Assembly (NCBI RefSeq): GCF_900163695.1
Contig: NZ_FUIC01000008.1
Coordinates: 62,001 to 126,000, forward strand
Direction of reading: 5' to 3'
Length of the DNA stretch: 64,000 nucleotides
From: Gulosibacter sp. 10
GTDB taxonomy: Bacteria > Actinomycetota > Actinomycetes > Actinomycetales > Microbacteriaceae
Shown here: positions 52,899 through 60,644 of the stretch, in pieces
Numbering within the stretch: position 1 is the first letter of the stretch
Layout: each line of letters starts with the position of its first letter
The notes under the pieces: generated by a model
Told to the model about the DNA's origin: nothing
The model's input: only the letters and a program-made list of their open reading frames with translations
The model's database searches: none
Translations under genes and position numbers: made by a program

Positions 52899-54200
52899 TC
52901 ATCCTAGCCCGGGCGGGGTTGCATGGACGTTGCGCCCGAGCCCGTCGAGCCGGGCGCGGATCGCCGATCGCTTCGGGGAGCGCGGCGGCAGCAGGCGGAG
53001 CAGGGCGAGCAGTGCCTCCGCGTCGTCCTCGTTGCCGGGGATGCCGAGCCAGTCCGTGAGGCTCTCGGCGCCGCCGTTGGCGAGCAGGGCCTCGCGGAGC
53101 GTCCCGCGCACCTGCTCGCGCAGGTCGACCACGCCCGGGGCCGCGGAATCCGGCAGCACCGGCCCGCGGTACCGTCGCAGCGCGCGGCGGTGCGCACCCC
53201 GGTCCACCTCCGCCAGCAGCCGGTCGACGTCGGAGCGCAGGGACGGCGCGAGCCGGTACGGCCGCGACCGCAGCAGCCCCTCCAGGCCGCCCGCGCCCAG
53301 CACCTGCCGCAGCCGCACGAGCTCGGCCCGCAGCGTCACCGGACGCACGCCGTCCTCGTGCAGCAGCGCGCCGAGCTCGCCGCTCGTCAGCCCCTCCGGG
53401 CGCCGGGAGAGGAGCGCGAGGATCTCGGCATGGCGCAGGCCGAGCCGGATGGCGCCCCCGCCGCCCGTCGCGATCTCCGGCGCCGCGGCTCCGACGCCCC
53501 GCCCCAGGAGCCGTAACGCGAGCCCGTCCTCGCCCTCCTCCCGAGCCGTGGGCGCTCGGTGCGGGCGCCCGCGGCGCTCCCCCGCGATCGTCCGCATCCG
53601 GAACTCGGACTCCACCGCGAGGGCCGCGGCGCGCAGCAGCGCGAGGCTCTGCACCGAGGCGGCGCGCGGGCCGCCCGTCACGTCGAGCACGCCCAGCACC
53701 CCGCCCGAGTCGAGATCGCGGATCGGCACGGCCGTGCAGCTGAAGGGGTGGACCGCCGGAGCGTAGTGCTCCTCCTCCACCACCCGTACCGCGTCGCCCA
53801 CCACCAGCGCGGTGCCCGGAGCGCTCGTGCCCATCGAGGGCTCGGACCAGTCCGCGCCGGGCACGAAGCCCATGTCGGCGACCCGGGCGCGGGTGCGGCG
53901 GTCGCCGTCGACCCACATGAGCCGCCCCTCGGCGTCGGCGAGGGCGACCACGAGCCCCGCGTCCTCCACCGCCTCGAGCAGCAGCTGCTCGAGCATCGGC
54001 AGGAACGGGCCCAGCGCCCCCTCCCGGCGCCAGGCGGAGACGTCGTCCCCGGCCACCGCGGCCCGCGGCACCGCGAGGGCCGGGGATCCCAGCGAGCGCT
54101 CGGAGCGATGCCGCGAGGCGGCGATGATCTCGCCCATGCGTCCGGGCGCGCCGCCGCGCTCGGGGCTCCGCCCCCGCCACTGGTCACGCTGCACCGGCAC
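52899..54200 (-). CDS. GAF-domain transcriptional regulator
   Basis: A 433-residue regulator located directly upstream of the aldehyde dehydrogenase. Residues of about 80-200 form a GAF-like sensor (VVALADAEGRLMWVDGD, MGTSAPGTALVVGDAV and HPFSCTAVPIRDLDSGGVLGV), similar to the sensor part of AcoR-type activators. There is no AAA+ domain; instead a winged-helix-like segment at about 265-325 (LGLRHAEILALLSRRPEGLT) would bind DNA. It probably activates ald-DUF779 in response to an alcohol or aldehyde. GTG start with GGAGG upstream; nearby alternative starts exist. Confidence 0.78.
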   Translation of the reverse strand: MPVQRDQWRGRSPERGGAPGRMGEIIAASRHRSERSLGSPALAVPRAAVAGDDVSAWRREGALGPFLPMLEQLLLEAVEDAGLVVALADAEGRLMWVDGDRRTRARVADMGFVPGADWSEPSMGTSAPGTALVVGDAVRVVEEEHYAPAVHPFSCTAVPIRDLDSGGVLGVLDVTGGPRAASVQSLALLRAAALAVESEFRMRTIAGERRGRPHRAPTAREEGEDGLALRLLGRGVGAAAPEIATGGGGAIRLGLRHAEILALLSRRPEGLTSGELGALLHEDGVRPVTLRAELVRLRQVLGAGGLEGLLRSRPYRLAPSLRSDVDRLLAEVDRGAHRRALRRYRGPVLPDSAAPGVVDLREQVRGTLREALLANGGAESLTDWLGIPGNEDDAEALLALLRLLPPRSPKRSAIRARLDGLGRNVHATPPGLG

Positions 54201-54260
54201 CCGACCTCCTCGTCACGGTGCGAAGAGCGTATCCCCGCCGGCTTCGAGAATCCGGGTAGT

Positions 54261-54288
54261 CCTGCCGCTCCCCGGCGGGAGCGGCAGG
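54261..54288 (-). terminator. Terminator after polA
   Basis: Perfect 12-base arms CCTGCCGCTCCC (54261-54272) and GGGAGCGGCAGG (54277-54288) with a CGGC loop, immediately beyond the polA stop. Confidence 0.85.
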
Positions 54289-54293
54289 GTCTG

Positions 54294-56966
54294 CTAGTGC
54301 CCCGCCGTCTGCCAGTTCTTCCCGCGGCCGACCGAGACGTCGAGCGGCACCGACAGATCCGCCGCCCCAGCCATCGCGGTGCGCACGAGCCCCTCCAGCG
54401 CGTCGAACTCCCCGTCGACGACCTCGAAGACGAGCTCGTCGTGCACCTGCAGCAGCATGCGCGAGCGCAGGCCCTCCTGGCGCAGCCGCTCGGCGACGTC
54501 GAGCATCGCGAGCTTGATGATGTCCGCCGCGGACCCCTGGATCGGGGCGTTCAGCGCGGCGCGCTCGGCGTTCTGGCGCGCGACCCGGTTGTTGGAGTTG
54601 AGGTCCGGGAAGGGCCGGCGGCGGCCGAAGATGGTCTCGGTGTAGCCGTCCTCCCGCGCCTTCGCCACCGACTCGCGCAGGTAGTCGCGCACCCTGCCGA
54701 AGCGCTCGAAGTAGCCGGTCATGAGCTCCTTGGCCTCCGACTGCGGGATGCCCAGCTGCTTCGAGAGCCCGAAGGCGGAGAGTCCGTATACGAGGCCGTA
54801 GGACATCGCCTTGACCTTCGTCCGCATCTCGGCGCTCACCTCCCCGGGCTCGACGCCGAACACGCGCGAGCCGACGAAGCGGTGCGTGTCCTCGCCCCGG
54901 TTGAAGGCGTCGATGAGTGACTCGTCGCCGGACAGGTGCGCCATGATGCGCATCTCGATCTGCGAGTAGTCGGCGGTGAGCAGCTCGACGTACTCGCCGT
55001 CGGCCACGAAGGCCTCGCGGATGCGCTGCCCCTCCGGGGAGCGGATCGGGATGTTCTGCAGGTTCGGGTCGGTGGACGCGAGCCGGCCGGTCGCCGCCCC
55101 GGTCTGCAGGTAGGTGGTGTGGATGCGCCCGTCCTCGCCGATGGCCTTGAGGAGGGACTCCATCATCTGCTTGAGCTTGGAGGCGTCGCGGTGCCGCCGG
55201 AGCGCGCCGAGGAAGGGATGCGGGTTCTTCAGCTCGAGCTCCTCGAGCGACTGGGCGTCGGTGGAGTAGCCCGTCTTGGTGCGACGGGTCTTCGGCATCT
55301 CGAGCTGCTCGAAGAGCACCGTCTGGAGCTGCTTGGGCGACGCGAGGTTGAAGCGCTCGCCGCCCACCGCGTCGAAGGCCTCGTTCTCGTACTCCGTCAC
55401 GTGCTCGCCCTGCTCCTTCGCGAGCGTCTCGAGCAGCTCGCGGTCCATCGCGATGCCCGTGGTCTCCATGCCGGCGAGCACGGAGGTGAGCGGCGATTCG
55501 ATGTCCGCGAACACGGGCTTCGTCGCCTCCGGCAGGCGGCCGATCGCGGCGTCCGCCGCGCGCTTGACGAACCAGGCGTCCGAGGCGAGGAAATCGGTGG
55601 TCTCCTCCTCGAGGGTCGCGAGCTGGTTCGGATCGGCCTCGGGCAGCGTCTCGCCCAGGTACTGCTGCACGAGCTCCGAGAGGCGCTTGGGCACGCCCGT
55701 GGGGTTCACGAGGAAGGCGGCGATCTTCGCGTCGAAGACGGTGCCGCCGACGCGGACCCCGGCCAGGATGCCGCGCTTGAGCTGCGGCTTCGCCTCGAAC
55801 ATGACCTTGGGCGCGTCCGACTCGAGCCATTCCCAGAACGCCGCGAGGTCGGCGCCCTCCTGCACGACGACCCGTGCGGCCTCCGTGCGGCTCGCGACGC
55901 CCGCCTCGACGAGGCCGCCCTCGCCGAACACGAGCACGAGGCCCAGGCCGTCCGCCGTCGCGGAGACCGCCGCGCCGAGCCAGTCGGCGAGCCCGTCTCC
56001 GTCGAGGGCGCCCTTGATGCCGAGGCCGTCGAGCGCGCTCGTGGTGTCGGCCGTGACGATCGCCCCGTCGCGCTCCGTCGCGAGCTTGAGCACGCGATCC
56101 TGCAGGGTGCGGAACTGCAGCCGGGTGAACACCTCCCGGACGGCGTCGACGTCGATCGGGCGGATGACGAGATCCTCGGGGCGCTTGGGCAGCTCGACGT
56201 CCTCGAGCAGGCGGTTGAGCCTGCGGTTGCGGATGGCGTTCTCCCGGTGCTCGCGGAAGGACTCCCCCACCTTGCCCGTGAGCTTGTCGTCGTTGGCGAG
56301 GATCTCCTCGAGGGAGCCGAACTGGGCGATCCATTTCGCCGCCGTCTTCGGCCCCACCTTCGGGATGCCGGGCAGGTTGTCGGCCTTCTCGCCCACCATC
56401 GCGGCGAGCTCGGGGTACTGGGACGGGGCGACCCCGTACTTCTCGAACACGGTCTCCGGCGTATAGCGCGTGAGCTTCGACACGCCCTGCACCGAGGGGT
56501 AGAGCAGGGTGGTCTCCTCGTTCACGAGCTGGATCGCATCGCGATCGCCCGAGACCACCACCACGTCGAAGCCCTGGTCCTCGCCCTGCGAGGCGAGGGT
56601 CGCGAGGATGTCGTCGGCCTCGAAGTTGTCCTTCTGCATCCACGTGATGCCCATCGCGTCGAGCGACTCCTGCAGCAGCTCGATCTGGCCGCGGAACTCG
56701 GGCGGGGTCTCCTCCCGACCGCCCTTGTACTCGGGGTACTCCTCGTTGCGGAAGGACTGCGATCCCGCGTCGAAGGCCACCGCGACGTGGCTCGGGTTCT
56801 CATCGCGCATGAGGCTGAGCAGCATCGAGATGAACCCGTGGATCGCATTCGTGTGCTGGCCCTCCGAGTTGACGAAGCTGTCGACCGGCAGGGCGTAGAA
56901 CGCGCGGAACGCGAGCGAGTGACCGTCGATGACCATGAGGCTTGGCTTAGGCTGATTCGCTGACAC
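54294..56966 (-). CDS. polA: DNA polymerase I
   Basis: Repair and Okazaki-fragment polymerase of about 890 residues. An N-terminal 5'-3' exonuclease domain (about 1-300; DGHSLAFRAFYAL, ATLASQGEDQGFDVVVVSGDRD) is followed by a middle domain lacking the Asp-x-Glu proofreading motif and a complete polymerase domain (RRTKTGYSTD, TADYSQIEMRIMAHLS and LLQVHDELVFEV). I place the start at GTG 56966 because a TAGGCT box lies exactly 6 bases before it, the leaderless spacing used elsewhere; the GTG two codons upstream directly abuts that box. Confidence 0.95.
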   Translation of the reverse strand: MSANQPKPSLMVIDGHSLAFRAFYALPVDSFVNSEGQHTNAIHGFISMLLSLMRDENPSHVAVAFDAGSQSFRNEEYPEYKGGREETPPEFRGQIELLQESLDAMGITWMQKDNFEADDILATLASQGEDQGFDVVVVSGDRDAIQLVNEETTLLYPSVQGVSKLTRYTPETVFEKYGVAPSQYPELAAMVGEKADNLPGIPKVGPKTAAKWIAQFGSLEEILANDDKLTGKVGESFREHRENAIRNRRLNRLLEDVELPKRPEDLVIRPIDVDAVREVFTRLQFRTLQDRVLKLATERDGAIVTADTTSALDGLGIKGALDGDGLADWLGAAVSATADGLGLVLVFGEGGLVEAGVASRTEAARVVVQEGADLAAFWEWLESDAPKVMFEAKPQLKRGILAGVRVGGTVFDAKIAAFLVNPTGVPKRLSELVQQYLGETLPEADPNQLATLEEETTDFLASDAWFVKRAADAAIGRLPEATKPVFADIESPLTSVLAGMETTGIAMDRELLETLAKEQGEHVTEYENEAFDAVGGERFNLASPKQLQTVLFEQLEMPKTRRTKTGYSTDAQSLEELELKNPHPFLGALRRHRDASKLKQMMESLLKAIGEDGRIHTTYLQTGAATGRLASTDPNLQNIPIRSPEGQRIREAFVADGEYVELLTADYSQIEMRIMAHLSGDESLIDAFNRGEDTHRFVGSRVFGVEPGEVSAEMRTKVKAMSYGLVYGLSAFGLSKQLGIPQSEAKELMTGYFERFGRVRDYLRESVAKAREDGYTETIFGRRRPFPDLNSNNRVARQNAERAALNAPIQGSAADIIKLAMLDVAERLRQEGLRSRMLLQVHDELVFEVVDGEFDALEGLVRTAMAGAADLSVPLDVSVGRGKNWQTAGH

Positions 56967-56972
56967 CCCCAC

Positions 56973-56978
56973 AGCCTA
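56973..56978 (-). promoter_or_regulatory. -10 box for leaderless polA
   Basis: TAGGCT on the minus strand, then GTGGGG, then GTG at 56966. No ribosome-binding site precedes the gene. Confidence 0.55.
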
Positions 56979-57060
56979 CGTGGGCATCGCGCCGGATGGA
57001 TGAAGACCTCCCGAGGAGGGCGGTCCCGGGCCCGGCCGACCGAGAGAGATGAGGACGCGC

Positions 57061-57510
57061 ATGGCCGCGACGAACGCCGACCCCCAGCGGATCAACGGGA
57101 TGCCCATCCCGGACCAGGACGAGATCACGGGCGGCTTCGGCCGCGGCGGCCTCGCCGAGCGCATGGGCCTGCTCATCGTGAGCCTCTCGCCGCAGCGCTC
57201 GGTGGCGGTGCTGCCCGTGGAGGGCAACGAGCAGCCCATGGGGCTGCTGCACGGCGGCGCCTACTGCGTCATCGGCGAGACCCTGGGCTCGATCGCCGCC
57301 AACCTGCACGCCGGCCCCGGCCGGTACGCGGTGGGCGTGGACATCAACGCCACGCACACCGCCTCCGCCACCTCCGGCTGGGTCACCGCCGTGTGCGAGG
57401 CCATCCGGCTGGGCCGCAGCATGACGGTGCACGAGATCGCGGTCGAGGACGCCGACGGCCGCCGCCTCTCGACGGTGCGGATCACAAACATGATCCGCAC
57501 CCGCCGATAG
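57061..57510 (+). CDS. PaaI-type hotdog-fold thioesterase
   Basis: Probably hydrolyses acyl-CoA thioesters. The 149-residue protein has the hotdog motif QPMGLLHGGAYCVIGETLGS, with His, Gly, Gly and the downstream acidic residue expected for the PaaI/YbgC-like group, then GVDINATHTASATSG. I chose ATG 57061, which has GAGG 6 bases upstream; the in-frame ATG at 57049 directly abuts a GAGAGAG and would add four residues. The physiological substrate is unknown. Confidence 0.88.
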   Translation: MAATNADPQRINGMPIPDQDEITGGFGRGGLAERMGLLIVSLSPQRSVAVLPVEGNEQPMGLLHGGAYCVIGETLGSIAANLHAGPGRYAVGVDINATHTASATSGWVTAVCEAIRLGRSMTVHEIAVEDADGRRLSTVRITNMIRTRR

Positions 57511-57513
57511 CGG

Positions 57514-58140
57514 CTACTCCTCTTCGGCCTTCGCGGGCTTCTTCTTCGGCGCGAGCTGATCGATGACGGCCTGCGCGACCTCGTGCATCGTCAGACGGCG
57601 GTTCATCGATGCCTTCTGGATCCAGCGGAACGCCTCGGGCTCGCTCAGCCCCATCTTGTCGGTGAGCAGCCCCTTCGCGCGGTCCACGAGCTTCCGCGTC
57701 TCGAAGCGCTCGTTGAGATCGGCGACCTCGCCTTCCAGGGCGAGGATCTGCTGGTGCCGGGCGAGCGCGATCTCGATCGCCGGGAGCAGGTCGTTCTGGT
57801 TGAACGGCTTCACGACGTAGGCCAGGGCCCCGGCCTCCGTCGCGCGCTCCACGAGCTCCTTCTGGCTGAAGGCCGTCAGCAGCACGACCGGCGCGATGTT
57901 CTCATCGCTCAGCTGCGCGGCCGCGGAGATGCCGTCGAGCTTGGGCATCTTCACGTCCATGACCACGAGATCGGGGCGCAGCTCGCGGGCGAGCGCCACG
58001 GCGGTCTCGCCGTCGCCCGCCTCGCCCACGACCTCGAAGCCGTTGTCGCGGAGCGTCTCGACGATATCGATACGGATCAGGGACTCGTCCTCTGCGACGA
58101 CCACCCGACGCGGTGCAGTAGTTGTTTCGTTCTCAGTCAC
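57514..58140 (-). CDS. Response regulator with ANTAR RNA-binding domain
   Basis: A 208-residue two-domain regulator. The receiver domain fills 12-125, with phosphorylation site Asp62 (MDVKMP), Thr89 and Lys111. The C-terminal ANTAR domain at about 145-200 (KLVDRAKGLLTDKMGLSE) binds RNA hairpins to prevent termination. It resembles the widespread actinobacterial PdtaR-type regulator; no partner histidine kinase is in this window. The GTG start lies 7 bases after TAATCT with no ribosome-binding site, so the transcript is probably leaderless. A Lys-rich tail ends the protein. Confidence 0.93.
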   Translation of the reverse strand: MTENETTTAPRRVVVAEDESLIRIDIVETLRDNGFEVVGEAGDGETAVALARELRPDLVVMDVKMPKLDGISAAAQLSDENIAPVVLLTAFSQKELVERATEAGALAYVVKPFNQNDLLPAIEIALARHQQILALEGEVADLNERFETRKLVDRAKGLLTDKMGLSEPEAFRWIQKASMNRRLTMHEVAQAVIDQLAPKKKPAKAEEE

Positions 58141-58147
58141 GATATCG

Positions 58148-58153
58148 AGATTA
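58148..58153 (-). promoter_or_regulatory. -10 box for the leaderless ANTAR regulator
   Basis: TAATCT on the minus strand is followed by 7 bases (CGATATC) and the GTG start at 58140, without a ribosome-binding site. Confidence 0.55.
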
Positions 58154-58177
58154 CTGTACTGTATTGCCAGGATGCTG

Positions 58178-58260
58178 GCCGGCTTGGCGGAATGGTAGAC
58201 GCGACGCACTCAAAATGCGTTGTCCGAGAGGGCGTGGGGGTTCGAGTCCCCCAGCCGGCA
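58178..58260 (+). tRNA. tRNA-Leu (anticodon CAA)
   Basis: An 83-base type II tRNA. The acceptor arms GCCGGCT (58178-58184) and AGCCGGC (58253-58259) pair fully, the anticodon loop is CTCAAAA with anticodon CAA (reads TTG), a long variable arm follows, and the T loop is TTCGAGT. The discriminator is A58260. CCA is not encoded, as usual in actinobacteria. Confidence 0.95.
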
Positions 58261-58289
58261 CCCGCGAGTCCGCGGCCGGGCCGGAGCCC

Positions 58290-58982
58290 TCAACCGCGTT
58301 CCGGGGTTCGAGTCCCCGGGCCGGCGTATCCCCGCGCGGAGGCCGACCCCCGCGCGAGCCCCGTCCGGCTCGCGAGCCACACGAGCGCTCCCGCGGCGAT
58401 GAGCGCCGCGAGCAGCCCGACGATGTGCAGGAGCAGCGAGGCCGCCCCGCGCTCCGGCAGCAGGAAGCCGTAGGGCACCCAGCCGTCGGTGCGGCCGCGG
58501 ATCAGCACGACGAGCAGCCAGGTCACGGGATGCGGCAGCACGAGCCACAGCGAGCGCCACGGCAGGGGCCGGGCCCGGGCGAGCGCCCAGTCCAGCACGA
58601 GCAGCGCGGGGAAGGCGACGTGCAGCACGAAGCTCGCCCACGGCGGCGCCGACCCCGTGCCCGGCACGAGCGTGTTGTAGATCACGCCCACGACGATCAT
58701 GTTCGTCGTCGCGATCGCGCGCGCCCACACGAGCCATCTCGGCAGCCGCAGCCCGCGAAGCCCGAACGAGGCCGCGACGACGAGCAGCGCCGCGGCGAGC
58801 AGCGAGTTCTGATTCGTGAAGTAGCCGAAGAAGTCGAACGGGTTCGGGTCCCCCGCGGCCGCCTGACCGGCGTACGTGCGGGCGAGCACGCCGATCACGA
58901 AGATGCCGAGCAGCCCCCGGGCGGCGCCGATCGCCCGTCCCTCCCTGCGGGCTCGCGCATTCGCCGGTTCGTCCACGTCCAT
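58290..58982 (-). CDS. Pr6Pr family membrane protein
   Basis: A 230-residue integral membrane protein of the Pr6Pr (six-helix) family, function unknown. Hydrophobic segments occur at about 22-40, 58-75, 88-103, 115-133, 145-162 and 188-207. The FGYFTNQNSLLAA and VLPHPVTWLLVVLIRG stretches are typical of the family. The ATG lies 6 bases after a TAGGCT box. The last codons read through the tRNA-like remnant, so the C-terminal tail may be recent. Confidence 0.78.
   Translation of the reverse strand: MDVDEPANARARREGRAIGAARGLLGIFVIGVLARTYAGQAAAGDPNPFDFFGYFTNQNSLLAAALLVVAASFGLRGLRLPRWLVWARAIATTNMIVVGVIYNTLVPGTGSAPPWASFVLHVAFPALLVLDWALARARPLPWRSLWLVLPHPVTWLLVVLIRGRTDGWVPYGFLLPERGAASLLLHIVGLLAALIAAGALVWLASRTGLARGSASARGYAGPGTRTPERG
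58302..58326 (+). pseudogene. tRNA 3'-half remnant
   Basis: A complete T arm (CGGGG, loop TTCGAGT, CCCCG; 58302-58318) is followed by a 7-base acceptor-like strand GGCCGGC (58319-58325) and one further base. No matching 5' half with D and anticodon arms exists upstream. It lies 41 bases after the tRNA-Leu gene and shares 15 bases with its T arm, but the acceptor ends differ. It overlaps the 3' end of the Pr6Pr gene. Confidence 0.6.
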
Positions 58983-58988
58983 CCCGCC

Positions 58989-58994
58989 AGCCTA
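58989..58994 (-). promoter_or_regulatory. -10 box for the Pr6Pr gene
   Basis: TAGGCT on the minus strand, then GGCGGG, then the ATG at 58982, the same spacing as at polA and uvrB. Confidence 0.5.
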
Positions 58995-59018
58995 TGCCCC
59001 GGGCGACCGGGACGACGA

Positions 59019-59055
59019 AGGGGCGGCGGCGATCGCTCGGATCGCGGCCGCCCCT
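59019..59055 (-). terminator. Terminator after pyk
   Basis: Arms 59019-59034 and 59040-59055 are complementary except for one G-G mismatch, with a 5-base loop, 22 bases beyond the pyk stop. Confidence 0.75.
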
Positions 59056-59077
59056 CGCCGTCGAGGCGATGCGCGGG

Positions 59078-60541
59078 CTAGTCGCGCAGGTGACGGCCCT
59101 CGTACGCGGGCGCCATCTGGTCCACGGCGTCGCCGACGCGGTGCACGCGCAGGTCGTTCGTCGACCCGGGGACCCCGGGAGGCGTGCCGGCCACCACCAC
59201 GACCTTGTCGCCGCGCTTGGCCTTGCCGCTCGAGAGGAGGTAGTCGTCGACCTGCATGAACATCTCGTCGGTGTGGGTGACGCGCTCGACGAGCACCGAT
59301 TCCACGCCCCAGTACACGTTCATCCGCCGGCGCATCGACTCGCGGGGCGTGAAGCCGATCATCGGGATCTGCGGACGGAGCCGCGAGAGCCTCCGCACCG
59401 AATCGCCCGACTCCGTGAACACGCAGTAGTACTTGGCCCCGAGGAACTCGCCCACCTCGGTGGCCGCCAGGGTGAGCACGCCGCCCTGGGTGAAGGGCTT
59501 CGTGCCCAGCGGCGGGATGCGGTCGAGCCCGTGCGTCTCGGTGCTCTCGATGATGCGCGCCATCGTCTCGACGGCCACGACGGGGTACTGCCCGACCGAG
59601 GTCTCGCCCGAGAGCATGAGCGCGTCGGCGCCGTCGAGCACCGCGTTGGCGCAGTCCGAGGCCTCCGCCCGCGTCGGCCGCGGGTTCGAGATCATCGTCT
59701 CGAGCATCTGCGTCGCCACGATGACGGGCTTGGCGCGGCGCCGGGTGAGCTCGATCGCGCGCTTCTGCACGATCGGCACGGCCTCGAGCGGCAGCTCGAC
59801 GCCGAGGTCGCCGCGGGCGACCATGATGCCGTCGAAGGCGTCGACGATCTCGGCGAGGTTGTCCACCGCCTGCGGCTTCTCGACCTTCGCGATCACCGGC
59901 AGGCGGGTGCCCTCCTCGTCCATGATCTCGTGGACGCGGTGGATGTCCTCGGCGCCGCGGACGAAGGACAGGGCGATCAGATCGGCGCCGGTGCGGATGC
60001 CCCAGCGCAGGTCGTCCTCGTCCTTCTCGCTCAGTGCGGGCACGTTCACGGCCACGCCCGGGAGGTTGATGCCCTTGTTGTTCGAGACGGGGCCCGCGAC
60101 CTCGACCCTGGTGGTGACGGTCGTGTCGTCCACCTCGATCGCGCGCAGGGCGACGCGGCCGTCGTCGATGAGCAGCGGGTCGCCGGGCCGGACGTCCGCC
60201 GGCAGCCCCTTGAAGGTGGTGCCCACGAGCTCGCGAGTGCCGACCACCTCCTCGGTCGTGATCCTGAAGATGTCTCCCTCGGCGAGCTCGTAGGGCGCGC
60301 CGTCGTCGAAGCGGCCGAGGCGGATCTTCGGGCCCTGCAGGTCGACGAGCACCGCCACGGGCAGGCGCAGATCCTCGGAGGCCTGCCTGACGAGCTGGTA
60401 GTTGTTCGAGTGGACCGTGTGGTCGCCATGACTCAGGTTGAAGCGGGTGACGTTGACGCCCGCCTTGAGCAAGCCGCGGATGCCTTCCGGGGTGGATACC
60501 GCGGGGCCCAGCGTTGCGACAATCTTTGCGCGACGTGACAC
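59078..60541 (-). CDS. pyk: Pyruvate kinase
   Basis: Converts phosphoenolpyruvate and ADP to pyruvate and ATP. The 487-residue protein has all standard parts: RRAKIVATLGPA at the start, RFNLSHG with Arg33, Asn35 and Ser37, DLQGPKIR, KVEKPQA, MVARGDLGVELP, ATQMLETMI and the SGETSVGQYP loop, and a full C-terminal domain. The GTG at 60541 has GGAG upstream; the frame is open farther upstream without homology. This is the housekeeping enzyme, unlike the gene at 21.7 kb. Confidence 0.97.
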   Translation of the reverse strand: MSRRAKIVATLGPAVSTPEGIRGLLKAGVNVTRFNLSHGDHTVHSNNYQLVRQASEDLRLPVAVLVDLQGPKIRLGRFDDGAPYELAEGDIFRITTEEVVGTRELVGTTFKGLPADVRPGDPLLIDDGRVALRAIEVDDTTVTTRVEVAGPVSNNKGINLPGVAVNVPALSEKDEDDLRWGIRTGADLIALSFVRGAEDIHRVHEIMDEEGTRLPVIAKVEKPQAVDNLAEIVDAFDGIMVARGDLGVELPLEAVPIVQKRAIELTRRRAKPVIVATQMLETMISNPRPTRAEASDCANAVLDGADALMLSGETSVGQYPVVAVETMARIIESTETHGLDRIPPLGTKPFTQGGVLTLAATEVGEFLGAKYYCVFTESGDSVRRLSRLRPQIPMIGFTPRESMRRRMNVYWGVESVLVERVTHTDEMFMQVDDYLLSSGKAKRGDKVVVVAGTPPGVPGSTNDLRVHRVGDAVDQMAPAYEGRHLRD

Positions 60542-60644
60542 TATGTTGTTCTCCGTTCTGTGCGGGTGCACTGCAATCCGTGCAGAGAGCTCCGGATCGC
60601 CTCGTCGAGTCTGCCCGGAGCGGGTTACCGAATACTCGAAGCCG

